Below the pieces are notes generated by a model that saw only the letters and a list, made by a program, of their open reading frames with translations, was not told the origin of the DNA and made no database searches. The translations under genes were made by a program, and so were the position numbers. Shown here in pieces: positions 35,532-44,694 of a DNA stretch of 64,000 nucleotides (its first letter is position 1; each line of letters opens with the position of its first letter). The stretch comes from Niveispirillum sp. (GTDB lineage: Bacteria; Pseudomonadota; Alphaproteobacteria; Azospirillales; Azospirillaceae). The stretch is from NCBI RefSeq assembly GCF_017996735.1, contig NZ_JAGOGJ010000001.1, forward strand, positions 1-64,000, read 5' to 3'.

Positions 35532-36417
35532 TCATGGCCTCCAGCGCGTTCGTCGTGCCTGCCGGGAAATGTCGCTGCAGAAAGGACAGCACGCCTGCGC
35601 TGAACATGTCGTTCTGATCCCCCGCCACCATGTGGCCGGCGGCGGGGACCTCATAGATTTCCGTCTGCGGCACCAGGCGCTGCATCTCTTCAATGCCCTC
35701 GTCATTGACGATGTCGCTGCGCCCCCCACGGATCACCAGCGTCGGCACCGTCACCCGATGACTGACCGCCAGCAGCGCGTCGATGCGTGAAGGCGGTTCG
35801 CTGCCGGGCGGCATTCTCAGCATCAGCGGGTCCCAGTGCCAGTACAGCCGGCCATCTTCCCCTTGCCGCAGATTCTTGCGCAGACCAGATGTATCCTTCG
35901 GTGCCGGCCGATCCGGATTATAGGCGGCAACGGCCAGTCGGGCTTCTTCCAGATCGGCGAAACCCTTGTCATGGCCTTGCATGAATCGGCGGATGCGCTG
36001 TCCGCCTTCCTGGGCGATGCTGAGGACGATATCGACCATGACCAGGGCTTGTGCCAGGGGTGGGTCGCTGGTGCCGATGGCATAGAAGCTGGTCATCCCG
36101 CCCATCGACGCACCGACAAGGGCGACGGGACCCCGTACGGTCTCACGGATTGCACGCAGATCGGCCGCCAATGCCTGGATCGTGTAGTTCGCCACCGGCG
36201 ACCAGGCGCTGTCGCCATGTCCGCGGGCATCATAATTGATGACGCCATAACCCTGGCCGACCAGACGATGCATCGTCCTTGTCCAGGAATGCCGCGTCTG
36301 CCCGCCGCCATGCAGAAGAATGACGGTCGGTGCATCCGGGGGACCGACGCGGTCCCCAACCAGCGTCAGTCCGTCCGGGGTGGTGAAATGCTGTCGGGAA
36401 CTGGCTGTCACGCTCAT
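35512..36417 (-). CDS. Alpha/beta hydrolase
   Basis: A 301-residue alpha/beta-fold hydrolase. The oxyanion motif is LLHGGGQTRHSW, the nucleophile elbow GASMGG with Ser104, and the likely histidine is in AAGHMVAGDQ. The Ser nucleophile indicates an esterase, lactonase or C-C hydrolase rather than a dehalogenase or epoxide hydrolase. It overlaps the GMC gene by 20 bases. Some members of this family in steroid and terpenoid clusters hydrolyse ring-cleavage products, but nothing in the sequence fixes the substrate. Confidence 0.87.
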   Translation of the reverse strand: MSVTASSRQHFTTPDGLTLVGDRVGPPDAPTVILLHGGGQTRHSWTRTMHRLVGQGYGVINYDARGHGDSAWSPVANYTIQALAADLRAIRETVRGPVALVGASMGGMTSFYAIGTSDPPLAQALVMVDIVLSIAQEGGQRIRRFMQGHDKGFADLEEARLAVAAYNPDRPAPKDTSGLRKNLRQGEDGRLYWHWDPLMLRMPPGSEPPSRIDALLAVSHRVTVPTLVIRGGRSDIVNDEGIEEMQRLVPQTEIYEVPAAGHMVAGDQNDMFSAGVLSFLQRHFPAGTTNALEAMNGNPDL

Positions 36418-36557
36418 ATCCTTACTGTCGGCCGGGCAGTGAATGCCCCTGCGGCAGGCCTGACGGCGGGTCGTTGACCGACCGCACCGTCAGGCATCGC
36501 CCCCTGTGGTCCGGCTTCGCGTCGCAACGGGCCGGATCCGGCGATGAGGTCGCGATA

Positions 36558-37724
36558 TCAGGCCTTTTCCAGGATATGCACGACGCAGGACGATCCCATC
36601 CCGGTCATGCCGCCGACCACATGGGTCAGGCCGATCCTGGCATTTTCGACCTGGCGGGCGCCGGCCTCGCCCCGCAGATGCAGCGATATCTCATAGATAT
36701 TGGCGATGCCGGTGGCGCCCAGCGGGTGCCCCTTGGACAGAAGGCCACCCGACAGGTTGACGGGGATCTTGCCGCCAATGGCGGTGAAGCCCGTGTCGAT
36801 CAGGCGGCCGGCCTCACCTTCGCCGCACAGGCCGAGATTTTCATAATGGACCATTTCGGCCGTGGCGAAACAGTCATGCAACTCCACCAGATGCAGATCC
36901 TGCGGCCCCACGCCCGCGCGCTCATAGGCGGCATTGGCGCAGTTGCGGGTCACCAGATTGAAATCAACGATGGCATCCTGGCGCGGAGTATAGGGATTGC
37001 TGGTCATCTCCGACGCGCGCACCCGGATCGCCCGGCCCATCAGCCCCAGTTGCCGGACCTTCCGTTCCGACGCAATGATGGCCGCCGCCGCGCCGTCGAC
37101 ATTGATGGAGCACATCAGCTTCGTGTTGGGGTAGGAGATCATTTCCGCCGCCATCACCTCTTCCAGCGGCGTTTCCCGTCGGCTCATGGCCTTGGGATTG
37201 AAGGTGGAATGGTGATGGTTCTTCACCGCTATCTTGGCAAACTGCTCGAACTTCGTGCCATACTTGCGCTGATGCTCCATCCCGACCTGGGAGAACATGG
37301 CCGGCGTCGTCATTGATCCGATGGTGCCCTCCTCGACGAAGCCATCGGTGCGGCCACCGCTGGCGGCCCCCAGCAGGCCCTTGCCCAACTGTTCCGTGCC
37401 CATGGCCAGGACCAGATCGTAGATGCCGCCCTTGACCGCTATATAGCCCTCGCGGAAGGCCGTGCCGCCGCTGGCACAGGCATTGGCGGTATTGACCACC
37501 GGAATGCCGGTCTCGCCGATCTCGTGCAGGATCTGCTGACCGACCATGCCGAAGGCCCGCATCTGGTTGCCGCAGTAAAGCGCCTGCATGTCCTGGATGG
37601 TAAGCCCGCAATCCTGAAGGGCGAGCAGTGCGGCTTCGGCACCCAATTGCGCCACGGTGCGCTGCGGATAGCGCCCGAACGGGATCATGTCGATCCCGAT
37701 GATATAGACATCTTCGCTCATCAT
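36558..37724 (-). CDS. SCP-x-type thiolase / lipid-transfer-protein-like acyltransferase
   Basis: A 388-residue thiolase-fold protein of the SCP-2-thiolase class. It keeps the cysteine at residue 83 (NTANACASGG), the HDCF-type motif (ELHDCFATAE) and GHPLGATG. It reads THVVGGMTGMG where classical thiolases have a second cysteine before GGG. It overlaps the DUF35 gene by four bases. In steroid degraders, SCP-x-like proteins paired with a DUF35 partner (Ltp2 with ChsH2-DUF35) act as retro-aldolases, and others as thiolases; the retained Cys83 leaves both open. Probably a heteromeric complex. Confidence 0.9.
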   Translation of the reverse strand: MMSEDVYIIGIDMIPFGRYPQRTVAQLGAEAALLALQDCGLTIQDMQALYCGNQMRAFGMVGQQILHEIGETGIPVVNTANACASGGTAFREGYIAVKGGIYDLVLAMGTEQLGKGLLGAASGGRTDGFVEEGTIGSMTTPAMFSQVGMEHQRKYGTKFEQFAKIAVKNHHHSTFNPKAMSRRETPLEEVMAAEMISYPNTKLMCSINVDGAAAAIIASERKVRQLGLMGRAIRVRASEMTSNPYTPRQDAIVDFNLVTRNCANAAYERAGVGPQDLHLVELHDCFATAEMVHYENLGLCGEGEAGRLIDTGFTAIGGKIPVNLSGGLLSKGHPLGATGIANIYEISLHLRGEAGARQVENARIGLTHVVGGMTGMGSSCVVHILEKA

Positions 37725-38152
37725 GCCTCTCCCTGGGCGGGTACAAACAAATAGCTCACGAACGGCTTGCCCTCTGGGTTGGTCTGGCCGCTGTCGCGGA
37801 AGACGACATTGACGGGCATGTTCCAGGGCAGTTGTGCCGGGTCTGGCTCCACCTCCGCCAAGGTGCCGCGCAGCGAACCGCCCCCTTCCAGGTCGACAAT
37901 GGCCGACACGAATGGGACCTTCACGCCGGGATAGGAGCGGTGGACAATCGTGTAATTATAGAGGGTGCCCTTGGTGCCCAGCCGCACGGGCTCGATCGTC
38001 TCGCGCTTGCCGCAGGAGGCGCAGGCCATGCGCTCTCCAGGCACCGTCTCGCCGCAATTCCGGCAATGGCTGCCCATAATGAACGCCTTGCCATCGTCAC
38101 CGATCCTGATCATGGGGATGGCGGGCAGGAACCCGCTGAAATCATTCGCCAT
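37721..38152 (-). CDS. DUF35 OB-fold / zinc-ribbon partner protein
   Basis: A 143-residue protein with an N-terminal rubredoxin-like zinc ribbon (Cys30, Cys33, Cys44, Cys47 in CRNC and CASC) and a C-terminal OB fold (DUF35). Such proteins are obligate partners of SCP-x thiolases and thiolase-like aldolases and help bind the acyl-CoA. The four-base overlap with the SCP-x gene supports a complex of the two. Length is typical of stand-alone DUF35 proteins. Confidence 0.92.
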   Translation of the reverse strand: MANDFSGFLPAIPMIRIGDDGKAFIMGSHCRNCGETVPGERMACASCGKRETIEPVRLGTKGTLYNYTIVHRSYPGVKVPFVSAIVDLEGGGSLRGTLAEVEPDPAQLPWNMPVNVVFRDSGQTNPEGKPFVSYLFVPAQGEA

Positions 38153-38230
38153 GGACGCTTACTCCCTTCCAATTTTCAACATCTGCGCCTTGCCCGGGGG
38201 CTGTTGGTCGCATCTGGTTTACGGCGGGCA

Positions 38231-39034
38231 TCACTTTCCATCCGCAACGGTAGTCTTGGCGCTACCGGACGTGCCGATCATTGGTGCGAAAGACCCGGAT
38301 TCCATACAGGTGCGCTGTGTATGTTCCTCCAGACGGATGACCGCTGTAAGGTCCTCGATCTCGGCAGCGCGTGTCATCACTTCCTTGGTCTTGCGCAGGC
38401 CAACGGGGGAGGTGGCCAGCAGTTCGCCAATCACGCCACGCGCAGCCTCTTCCAGTTGATCATCTTCCACGACATCCGACACCAGCCCGACGGCCAGCGC
38501 GCGGTCTGCATGGATGAAGCGGCCTGTCATCATGAGCTCCGCCGCCACGGACGTACCGACCATGCGCGGCAGGAAATAGCTGGTTCCCAACTCGCAGCCG
38601 GACAGACCAAGTTTGATGAAGGCCACATTCATCTTGGCGCTGCGGCCGGCGATGCGGATATCGGAGGCCAGGGCGAAGTTGAATCCGCCGCCGCAGGCCG
38701 CACCATGGACCAGCGATATGATGATCTGCGGACAGGACCGCATCTTCAGGACGATATCGGCAAGTGACGGCGCCGGCCCATCTGCGGTGGCGCCTTTCGG
38801 CATCCCCTCCCTGGAACTGCTGTACCAGACGAGGTCGAGTCCGGCGCAGAATGCCCGTCCGGCACCCCGCATGACGACGATCCGGCGTGCATAATCGGAC
38901 TGCAGCGTCTGGAAATAGTCCCACAGCTCCCGCACCATGGTCCCATTCAATGCGTTGAGACGCTCCGGCCGATCCAGGGTCAACCAGTCGACGGCACCAT
39001 CGTGCACGACACTGATCGTCGTATAGTCGCTCAT
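38231..39034 (-). CDS. Enoyl-CoA hydratase/isomerase (crotonase family)
   Basis: A 267-residue crotonase. Oxyanion-hole segments are RAFCAGLDL and GAACGGGFNF. The second carries GCELGTSYFLPRMVG, where a glutamate is placed like that of hydratases. Start ATG 39034 (MSDYTTISVV) has AAGGGA upstream; further upstream in-frame codons are not conserved in character. It is the first gene of the long leftward operon and faces the acyl-CoA ligase gene across a 307-bp divergent promoter region. It would hydrate an enoyl-CoA or isomerise its double bond. Confidence 0.9.
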   Translation of the reverse strand: MSDYTTISVVHDGAVDWLTLDRPERLNALNGTMVRELWDYFQTLQSDYARRIVVMRGAGRAFCAGLDLVWYSSSREGMPKGATADGPAPSLADIVLKMRSCPQIIISLVHGAACGGGFNFALASDIRIAGRSAKMNVAFIKLGLSGCELGTSYFLPRMVGTSVAAELMMTGRFIHADRALAVGLVSDVVEDDQLEEAARGVIGELLATSPVGLRKTKEVMTRAAEIEDLTAVIRLEEHTQRTCMESGSFAPMIGTSGSAKTTVADGK

Positions 39035-39341
39035 CTGATCCCTTGCTCTCATTGCCATCGGGCTTCTGCTGCCAGTAGTAGAGGGCCGGGTGCCGCAGCA
39101 GAAATTCTTAACCGACGGGAGGGATGCCTCGCAGGCATATCATGCCCGGTCCGCCATTGTCCGGGGCCGGCTCGCCAAGAGGCAAAGTCCGGTGTGTGCC
39201 TAAGCTATTCCTGTGGGTTATGGGTGAAGCCGATTTGTCCGGCCACACAATGTGCCCCCCTCTGCTAGTGTCATTGAAAAGACGGGCAGAACCGTGATGC
39301 AGGCCATGGGCCGGGTGCATCCCCAGGAGAGGAGCGTCGCG
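39035..39341. promoter_or_regulatory. Divergent promoter region (crotonase operon / acyl-CoA ligase)
   Basis: No gene in these 307 bases. They separate the leftward operon starting at 39034 from the rightward ligase-LysR block. Interlocking inverted repeats are seen at 39124-39146 (ATGCCT, AGGCAT, then ATGCC again), which could be an operator. The LysR regulator encoded at 40936 is the natural candidate to act here. No unambiguous -35/-10 pair was recognised. Confidence 0.4.
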
Positions 39342-40844
39342 TTGCAGAACGATCAAGTGAAGATGGCACAGGGCGAGACCGCACCGATGCCGATTGGGGA
39401 ACTGCTTGCCTATCATGCTGGCAAGGACCCGCTGCGTCCGGCCGTGACCTACCAGGACGTGACGATCACCTATGCCGAACTGGACAAAAGGTCGAACCGC
39501 AAGGCGCGCCAATTGGCGGTGCTGGGTGTCGGCGAAGGGGATCTGGTGACCCTGGCCATCCCGAACAGTCCCGAATTCTATGAGACCGCCTTCGCGGTAT
39601 GGAAACTGGGCGCGACCGTCGGCATCGTATCCTCCAAACTGCCGGCGGCGGAGCTGCGGGCCATCGCGGAACTGGGGCAGCCCCGTCTGATCATCGCCGA
39701 AGAAAGCGCCAGGGCTGAGGGATGGAATTTTCTGCCCGTCGGTTCGCATCCGGCGGACGATCTGACTGCCGACCCGCTGCCGGTGAAGATTGCCCCGCGT
39801 TGGAAGGTTCATACCAGCGGCGGGTCGACCGGCCGGCCCAAGTTGATCGTGGACAGGCAAGCGGGCATTCATGATCCGGGCAAGCCGCCCGGCGGCCAGC
39901 GTCTTGGCGACACGATGCTCAATCCGGGCCCGCTTTACCATAACGCCCCTTTTGTCGGGGTCTTCCACTGCCTGTTCTCCGGCGGGCATGTCGTGGAAAT
40001 GGGCAAGTTCGATCCGCTGGCGGCGTTGCAACTGATCGAGCGTTACCGTGTCAACTGGGTCAATTTTGTCCCGACCATGATGAGCCGTATCTGGCGCCTG
40101 CCGGAAGAACAGCGCCTGGCCTTTGACATGTCGAGCCTTCGCACGGTGTTCCATATGGCGTCAGTCTGCCCGCAATGGCTGAAACAGGCCTGGATCGACT
40201 GGCTGGGTCCGGACAGGATCATCGAAGTCTATGGCGGTACCGAACTGATCGGCGGCACAGCCATCACCGGGCGCGAATGGCTGGCGCATAAGGGATCGGT
40301 AGGCAGGCCCGGACCGGGATCGCAGATGCGTATCCTGAATGAACAGGGCGATGAATGCGCCCCCGGTGAGATTGGCGAAATCTACTTCCTGCCGGCGCGG
40401 GGACGAAACTCGACCTACGAGTATATTGGGGCTCAGGCCAAGGCCAAAGGTGACTGGGAAACCTATGGCGATCTCGGCTATGTCGATGCGGATGGCTACC
40501 TCTATATCGCCGACCGGCGTACCGACATGATCGTGTCGGGCGGGGCCAACATCTTCCCGGCAGAGGTGGAAGCCGCACTGGATCAGCACCCGGATATCCA
40601 GTCTTCCATCGTGATCGGTCTGCCCGACGCGGACCTGGGCCAGCGCGCCCATGCCATCGTGCAGATGCGGGAGGAGGCGCGCACCCGGACCGACGAGGAC
40701 GCGTTGCGTGCCTTCCTGTCGGACAAACTGGTCCGATACAAGATTCCGCGCACTTTCGAGTTCACGGACGAGAACCTGCGGGATGACGCTGGCAAGGCCC
40801 GCCGGTCGAAATTGCGGGACGACAGGCTGGCGGCGGTATCATAA
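39342..40844 (+). CDS. Acyl-CoA synthetase (AMP-forming ligase)
   Basis: About 500 residues of the ANL adenylating family, activating a carboxylic acid to its CoA thioester with ATP. Motifs are HTSGGSTGRPK (P-loop), GPLYHN, EVYGGTE, the hinge YGDLGYVDADGY, ADRRTDMI and the terminal lysine in DDAGKARRSKL. A segment after the P-loop (DRQAGIHDPGK) is similar to bile-acid-type ligases. TTG 39342 is preferred (AGGAGAGG nine bases upstream), but ATG 39297 and ATG 39363 are possible. It is a clear paralogue of the ligase at 51745. Confidence 0.9.
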   Translation: MQNDQVKMAQGETAPMPIGELLAYHAGKDPLRPAVTYQDVTITYAELDKRSNRKARQLAVLGVGEGDLVTLAIPNSPEFYETAFAVWKLGATVGIVSSKLPAAELRAIAELGQPRLIIAEESARAEGWNFLPVGSHPADDLTADPLPVKIAPRWKVHTSGGSTGRPKLIVDRQAGIHDPGKPPGGQRLGDTMLNPGPLYHNAPFVGVFHCLFSGGHVVEMGKFDPLAALQLIERYRVNWVNFVPTMMSRIWRLPEEQRLAFDMSSLRTVFHMASVCPQWLKQAWIDWLGPDRIIEVYGGTELIGGTAITGREWLAHKGSVGRPGPGSQMRILNEQGDECAPGEIGEIYFLPARGRNSTYEYIGAQAKAKGDWETYGDLGYVDADGYLYIADRRTDMIVSGGANIFPAEVEAALDQHPDIQSSIVIGLPDADLGQRAHAIVQMREEARTRTDEDALRAFLSDKLVRYKIPRTFEFTDENLRDDAGKARRSKLRDDRLAAVS

Positions 40845-40935
40845 TCTTGAAATTGCCACCCACTTGAAGTGCCCTCTGAATGGAAAACCCCTTGTCGCTG
40901 GGCAGTCAGATGTCATCCGGAGATAGGAACAGTGT

Positions 40936-41847
40936 ATGACTGACCGACGCCTGCAATATGTCGTTTCCACTGCGCGATATGGATCGTTCACCGCAGCAGC
41001 GGAACGGGTGGGGGTCACCCAGTCGGCCATTACCAAAAGCGTGGCCGATCTTGAACAGCAACTGGGCTACGCGATCTTCAATCGAACGGCCCGTGGCGTC
41101 ATCCTGACGGAGGAAGGGCGTAGTTTCGTTGAACGGGCATCGCGCGTTATCGAGGAGACGGATGATCTGCTACGCGGTGCCGCCGTGGGGTCGGATCATT
41201 ATGCGGGCCTGCTTCGGATCGGGGTGTGTCCCCCATCGCTGGAATGGCTGCTGGTTGAACCCTTGTCGACGCTGGTTTCCCGGCATCCGAGCATCAGGCT
41301 GAACATTGTCGGCGGAAATTACGACCGGATCGTGCAGCAACTGCGTGTGGGCACGATCGATGTCGCACTGGGATATGAGGCTGCGTTCAAGGAACAGCCC
41401 GACTTCCGGTGCGAACAGATGGCACCGATGCAGACGACATTCTTTGCCAGGCGGGGGCATCCCATCCTGGACTGCCCCGATGTGACGAAGGCGGAGATCG
41501 CCAAGTATGACCTCATATCGCCCTCCGGCGCCTCGCCCTACAATTTCATCTGGCGGCAGATATATGAGGATTGCGGCGTCGACGTTCAGGAACGGCTGCA
41601 TACCGTCGATTACTTCCCGATCGTGGCTCGGCTGATACGCAACACCAATGCCATCAGCGTCGCGGCGATCCACTATACGCAGACCAGCATTTTCAAGAAG
41701 CACTTCGCGGTGGTGCCGTTTACGCTGCCGCCATCGTCGCTGTGCTGCGCCACGCGCCTTCGCTGGAGCCCCCGGCCCGCGGTCCGCGCCTTCATCAAGG
41801 CGTGCCGCGAGCGGCTGCCATCATCGCAAACGTTGGATGGCGTCTAG
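40936..41847 (+). CDS. LysR-family transcriptional regulator
   Basis: A 303-residue LysR regulator. It has an N-terminal winged helix-turn-helix (GSFTAAAERVGVTQSAITKSVADLEQQLG) and a C-terminal effector-binding domain with two periplasmic-binding-like lobes. It lies between the ligase and the carrier genes in the same direction, and probably acts as a CoA-ester- or acid-responsive activator of the ligase block and the opposing operon. This is inferred from position only. Confidence 0.93.
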   Translation: MTDRRLQYVVSTARYGSFTAAAERVGVTQSAITKSVADLEQQLGYAIFNRTARGVILTEEGRSFVERASRVIEETDDLLRGAAVGSDHYAGLLRIGVCPPSLEWLLVEPLSTLVSRHPSIRLNIVGGNYDRIVQQLRVGTIDVALGYEAAFKEQPDFRCEQMAPMQTTFFARRGHPILDCPDVTKAEIAKYDLISPSGASPYNFIWRQIYEDCGVDVQERLHTVDYFPIVARLIRNTNAISVAAIHYTQTSIFKKHFAVVPFTLPPSSLCCATRLRWSPRPAVRAFIKACRERLPSSQTLDGV

Positions 41848-42067
41848 CGGCCGTCCCTTGCGTGTCGGGCCTTCACCTGCTTATGGCGGACTTATTCCCT
41901 GCGGGCATGGCTGCGTCGGGGAATGAATTTGATGATCTGGTCGGATCAGCCGGACACTGGTCCTCAGGTTTCGCAAGTTCGCAGAGGTCGTGATCAACGG
42001 GTGGCAGCACCGGCGCGGCCGTCTGTCGGCTCTTCGCTGCCGGTTGGAGAGCGGCCACCCTCTGTCG

Positions 42068-42085
42068 GCAGATACAGGGATCTGC
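42068..42085. promoter_or_regulatory. Inverted repeat upstream of the GPH-type carrier
   Basis: GCAGAT (42068-42073) and ATCTGC (42080-42085) form a short palindrome around a six-base spacer, about 33 bases before the carrier start. Size and position would suit a LysR-type or other operator. The remaining part of the 271-bp gap 41848-42118 shows nothing recognisable. Confidence 0.3.
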
Positions 42086-42118
42086 ACGAAAACATCTGAC
42101 AAGAAAAAGGTTCATAGA

Positions 42119-43624
42119 ATGCAGATGCAGGATATGGGGGAAACGTTGCCGTCCGCGACTGTTGGTGCCGGGATGGGCGCAGGTGAAAACAAAACTTCCC
42201 TGCGACCGGCTCGTCTGCCGCTGGGTCGCAAGACCGGGTATGGGGCGGGGCAGCTTGTCGAGATGATTGTCGAAAGCATGCTCAACATCTTCGTGCTGTT
42301 CTATGCCACAGCGGTTTGCGGCCTGCCGGGCGCCTTGGCCGGGCTGGCGATCGGCGCCGGCATTGTGGTCGATGCGGTCGCAAATCCGTTGATCGGTTCC
42401 CTCTCGGATGGCTGGCGTTCACGCTTCGGTCAGCGTGTGCCCTTCATGGCCCTGTCGCTGATCCCGATCATCCTGACCTTCAACCTGATCTTCTCGCTTC
42501 CCGTCGGGCTTGGACAGACGACCTTGTTCCTCTGGTTGACCCTGCTCTCCGTGTCATTGCGCATCTCGCTGTCGATATTCACCGTTCCTTATCAGGCGTT
42601 GGGTGCTCAACTCACTGATGACTATGGCGAGCGTTCCTCGGTGGCGGCATGGCGCTGGGGTATCGGTATCCTGGGAACGGTGGCCGTGATCTTCCTGGGT
42701 TATGGCGTGTTTCTGGCGGGTCCGGCGGGGGTGTCACAACGTGACGCCTATATGCCCTTCACCTTGACATTGAGCGCGCTGCTGCTGACCGGTGCACTGA
42801 TCGCCATACGGCAGGGGCTGGCAGTGCGGGAGCAGCCGCACGGGTCCCAAACGCCGGCCGGGCCGATCCATCGCCGGCTATGGGGCGAAATGCGTGAGAT
42901 TGCCCGCAACCGGACTTTCCGCATCCTGTTCGTGGCGGGCCTGCTGTTCAATATCGAAGCGGGTGTGCATCAGGCTCTGGGCCTGCATGTCGTAACCTTT
43001 TTCTGGCAACTGAGTCCTGGACAGATCCAGGGATTGGGGATGGCCGCCGTCCTCGGCCTGGTGCTTGGCGCCCCCCTTGCCGGGCCGTTCGGAAAACGGG
43101 TGGAAAAGCGCACAATGCTGCTGATCAGCATGATCGGCATGGTTATATGCCACGGATTGCCGGCCACCCTGAAGCTTCTCGGTCTGGTACAATTGACGGG
43201 TGGGGGGCTGATGGGCTTCCTGGGGGTCCTGGCATTCTCTGGCGGCGCGATGATGGCACTGACCATCATCGCCTTCGTGTCGATCATTCCCGACGCGGCG
43301 GACGAGCACGAACACCTGTTCGGAACGCCCCGCCAGGGCCTCTATTTCGCGGGCTGGTCATTTGCCACCAAGACGGCCACGGGGGCCGGCGTCCTGATTG
43401 CGGGCACGGTCCTGCAACTGATTGATTTCCCGGTCAATCTGGTCGAACAGGATCCCACGATGTCGCTGCCGACGCAGATGACGGATTGGCTGGCCATTGC
43501 CCATGGACCGGGTGCGGGCGTGCTGTCGGTGATCGGTATAGCGCTGGTGCTGCTCTACCGGATCGACAAGAAGGCCCATGCCCGGATCATGGCGGACCTG
43601 ACAGTGCGCCGGCGCACCCGCTGA
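42119..43624 (+). CDS. GPH/MelB-type MFS cation symporter
   Basis: About 501 residues with twelve hydrophobic segments. The N-terminal LGRKTGYGAGQLVEM and the DAVANPLIGSLSDGWRSRFGQR loop match the glycoside-pentoside-hexuronide symporter family, which uses Na+ or H+. Family members also carry non-sugar compounds, so import of the cluster's substrate or a conjugate is possible. ATG 42119 has a modest AAGG upstream; ATG 42125 is an alternative. A hydrophilic N-terminal tail of about 40 residues precedes the first helix. Confidence 0.88.
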   Translation: MQMQDMGETLPSATVGAGMGAGENKTSLRPARLPLGRKTGYGAGQLVEMIVESMLNIFVLFYATAVCGLPGALAGLAIGAGIVVDAVANPLIGSLSDGWRSRFGQRVPFMALSLIPIILTFNLIFSLPVGLGQTTLFLWLTLLSVSLRISLSIFTVPYQALGAQLTDDYGERSSVAAWRWGIGILGTVAVIFLGYGVFLAGPAGVSQRDAYMPFTLTLSALLLTGALIAIRQGLAVREQPHGSQTPAGPIHRRLWGEMREIARNRTFRILFVAGLLFNIEAGVHQALGLHVVTFFWQLSPGQIQGLGMAAVLGLVLGAPLAGPFGKRVEKRTMLLISMIGMVICHGLPATLKLLGLVQLTGGGLMGFLGVLAFSGGAMMALTIIAFVSIIPDAADEHEHLFGTPRQGLYFAGWSFATKTATGAGVLIAGTVLQLIDFPVNLVEQDPTMSLPTQMTDWLAIAHGPGAGVLSVIGIALVLLYRIDKKAHARIMADLTVRRRTR

Positions 43625-43784
43625 CGCATCGCCTGCCGGTTCCAGCCGCGAGGTATTACTTCATCTCATGCCTGGCGGTGCGTTGGAATTGGACGCTGGC
43701 GCATGAAAAGGGAAAGCTTCCGAAACAACCCGCCACGACAGCCTTGAAAGGCGCGTCGGCGCCGACAAGCAGGGAGAATAGAAT

Positions 43785-44675
43785 ATGGCCTCAGGAGGTC
43801 GCGACTATCAGCAACTGATTTACGAAGAACCCGCGCCGAAGGTGGCCCGCATCGTGATGAACCGGCCCAGCCGGCGCAACGCCCAGGGCATCACGATGAC
43901 CTATGAACTGGACGACGCGCTGAAGCGCGCCTGCCATGACGACAAGATCAATGTAATCATCCTGGCCGCAACCGGCGACCATTGGAACTCCGGTCACGAT
44001 ATCAGCGGCGACGAGGCACGGATGCCGCCGCCGGAACAGATCGTGGGGCTTTGGGGTGATTATAGCGGCAAGGGGTGGCAGGGCTACTATGCCCGCGAAC
44101 GGGAGATCTATCTGGAGATCACCGAGCGCTGGCGAAACGCGCCGAAGCCGGTTATCGCTGAGATTCAGGGTTCCGTTATCTCCGGCGGCATCATCCTCAC
44201 CTGGATGTGCGACCTGATTGTCTGTTCAGACGATGCCCGCTTCCGCGACGCGACCGCGGCGGAGATGGGCATCGCCGGCGTGGAATTCTGGCAGCATCCG
44301 TTCGAGATGAGCGTCCGTCAGGCCAAGGAATGGCTGATGACAGGCGATTGGATGACGGCGCAGGAGGCAAAGCAGCGCGGCATGGTCAACCATGTCGTGC
44401 CCCGTGACCAGTTGACGGCGCGAGCCCTGCAACTGGCGGAGACGATCGCCGCCCGCAATCCCTTCACCATGCAACTGGTCAAGCAGGCGATGAATTTCGC
44501 GCAGGATCAGATGGGGCGCAAGGCGTCGGTGGATTTCGGCTTCCACCTGCATCAGATCGGGCACATGCAGGCCATGCTGGCCAATGGTTTCCCCATTGAT
44601 CTCGACAGCATGCCGCCGGCCATGCGCGCCAATATCGAAAAACTGATCGCCGCGCGCCAGGCTTCAGCCGGCTAG
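43785..44675 (+). CDS. Enoyl-CoA hydratase/isomerase family protein
   Basis: A 296-residue crotonase, longer than usual. It carries an insertion after the first oxyanion segment (NSGHDISGDE) and an extended helical C terminus. The second oxyanion segment is GSVISGGIILTWMCD, and the usual hydratase glutamates are not obvious (TAAEMGIAGVEF). It may be a hydratase, isomerase or hydrolase acting on a bulky CoA ester. It is followed 19 bases later by an SDR, suggesting successive hydration and alcohol oxidation. Confidence 0.87.
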   Translation: MASGGRDYQQLIYEEPAPKVARIVMNRPSRRNAQGITMTYELDDALKRACHDDKINVIILAATGDHWNSGHDISGDEARMPPPEQIVGLWGDYSGKGWQGYYAREREIYLEITERWRNAPKPVIAEIQGSVISGGIILTWMCDLIVCSDDARFRDATAAEMGIAGVEFWQHPFEMSVRQAKEWLMTGDWMTAQEAKQRGMVNHVVPRDQLTARALQLAETIAARNPFTMQLVKQAMNFAQDQMGRKASVDFGFHLHQIGHMQAMLANGFPIDLDSMPPAMRANIEKLIAARQASAG

Positions 44676-44694
44676 CCTTGGGATTGGAACTCAC

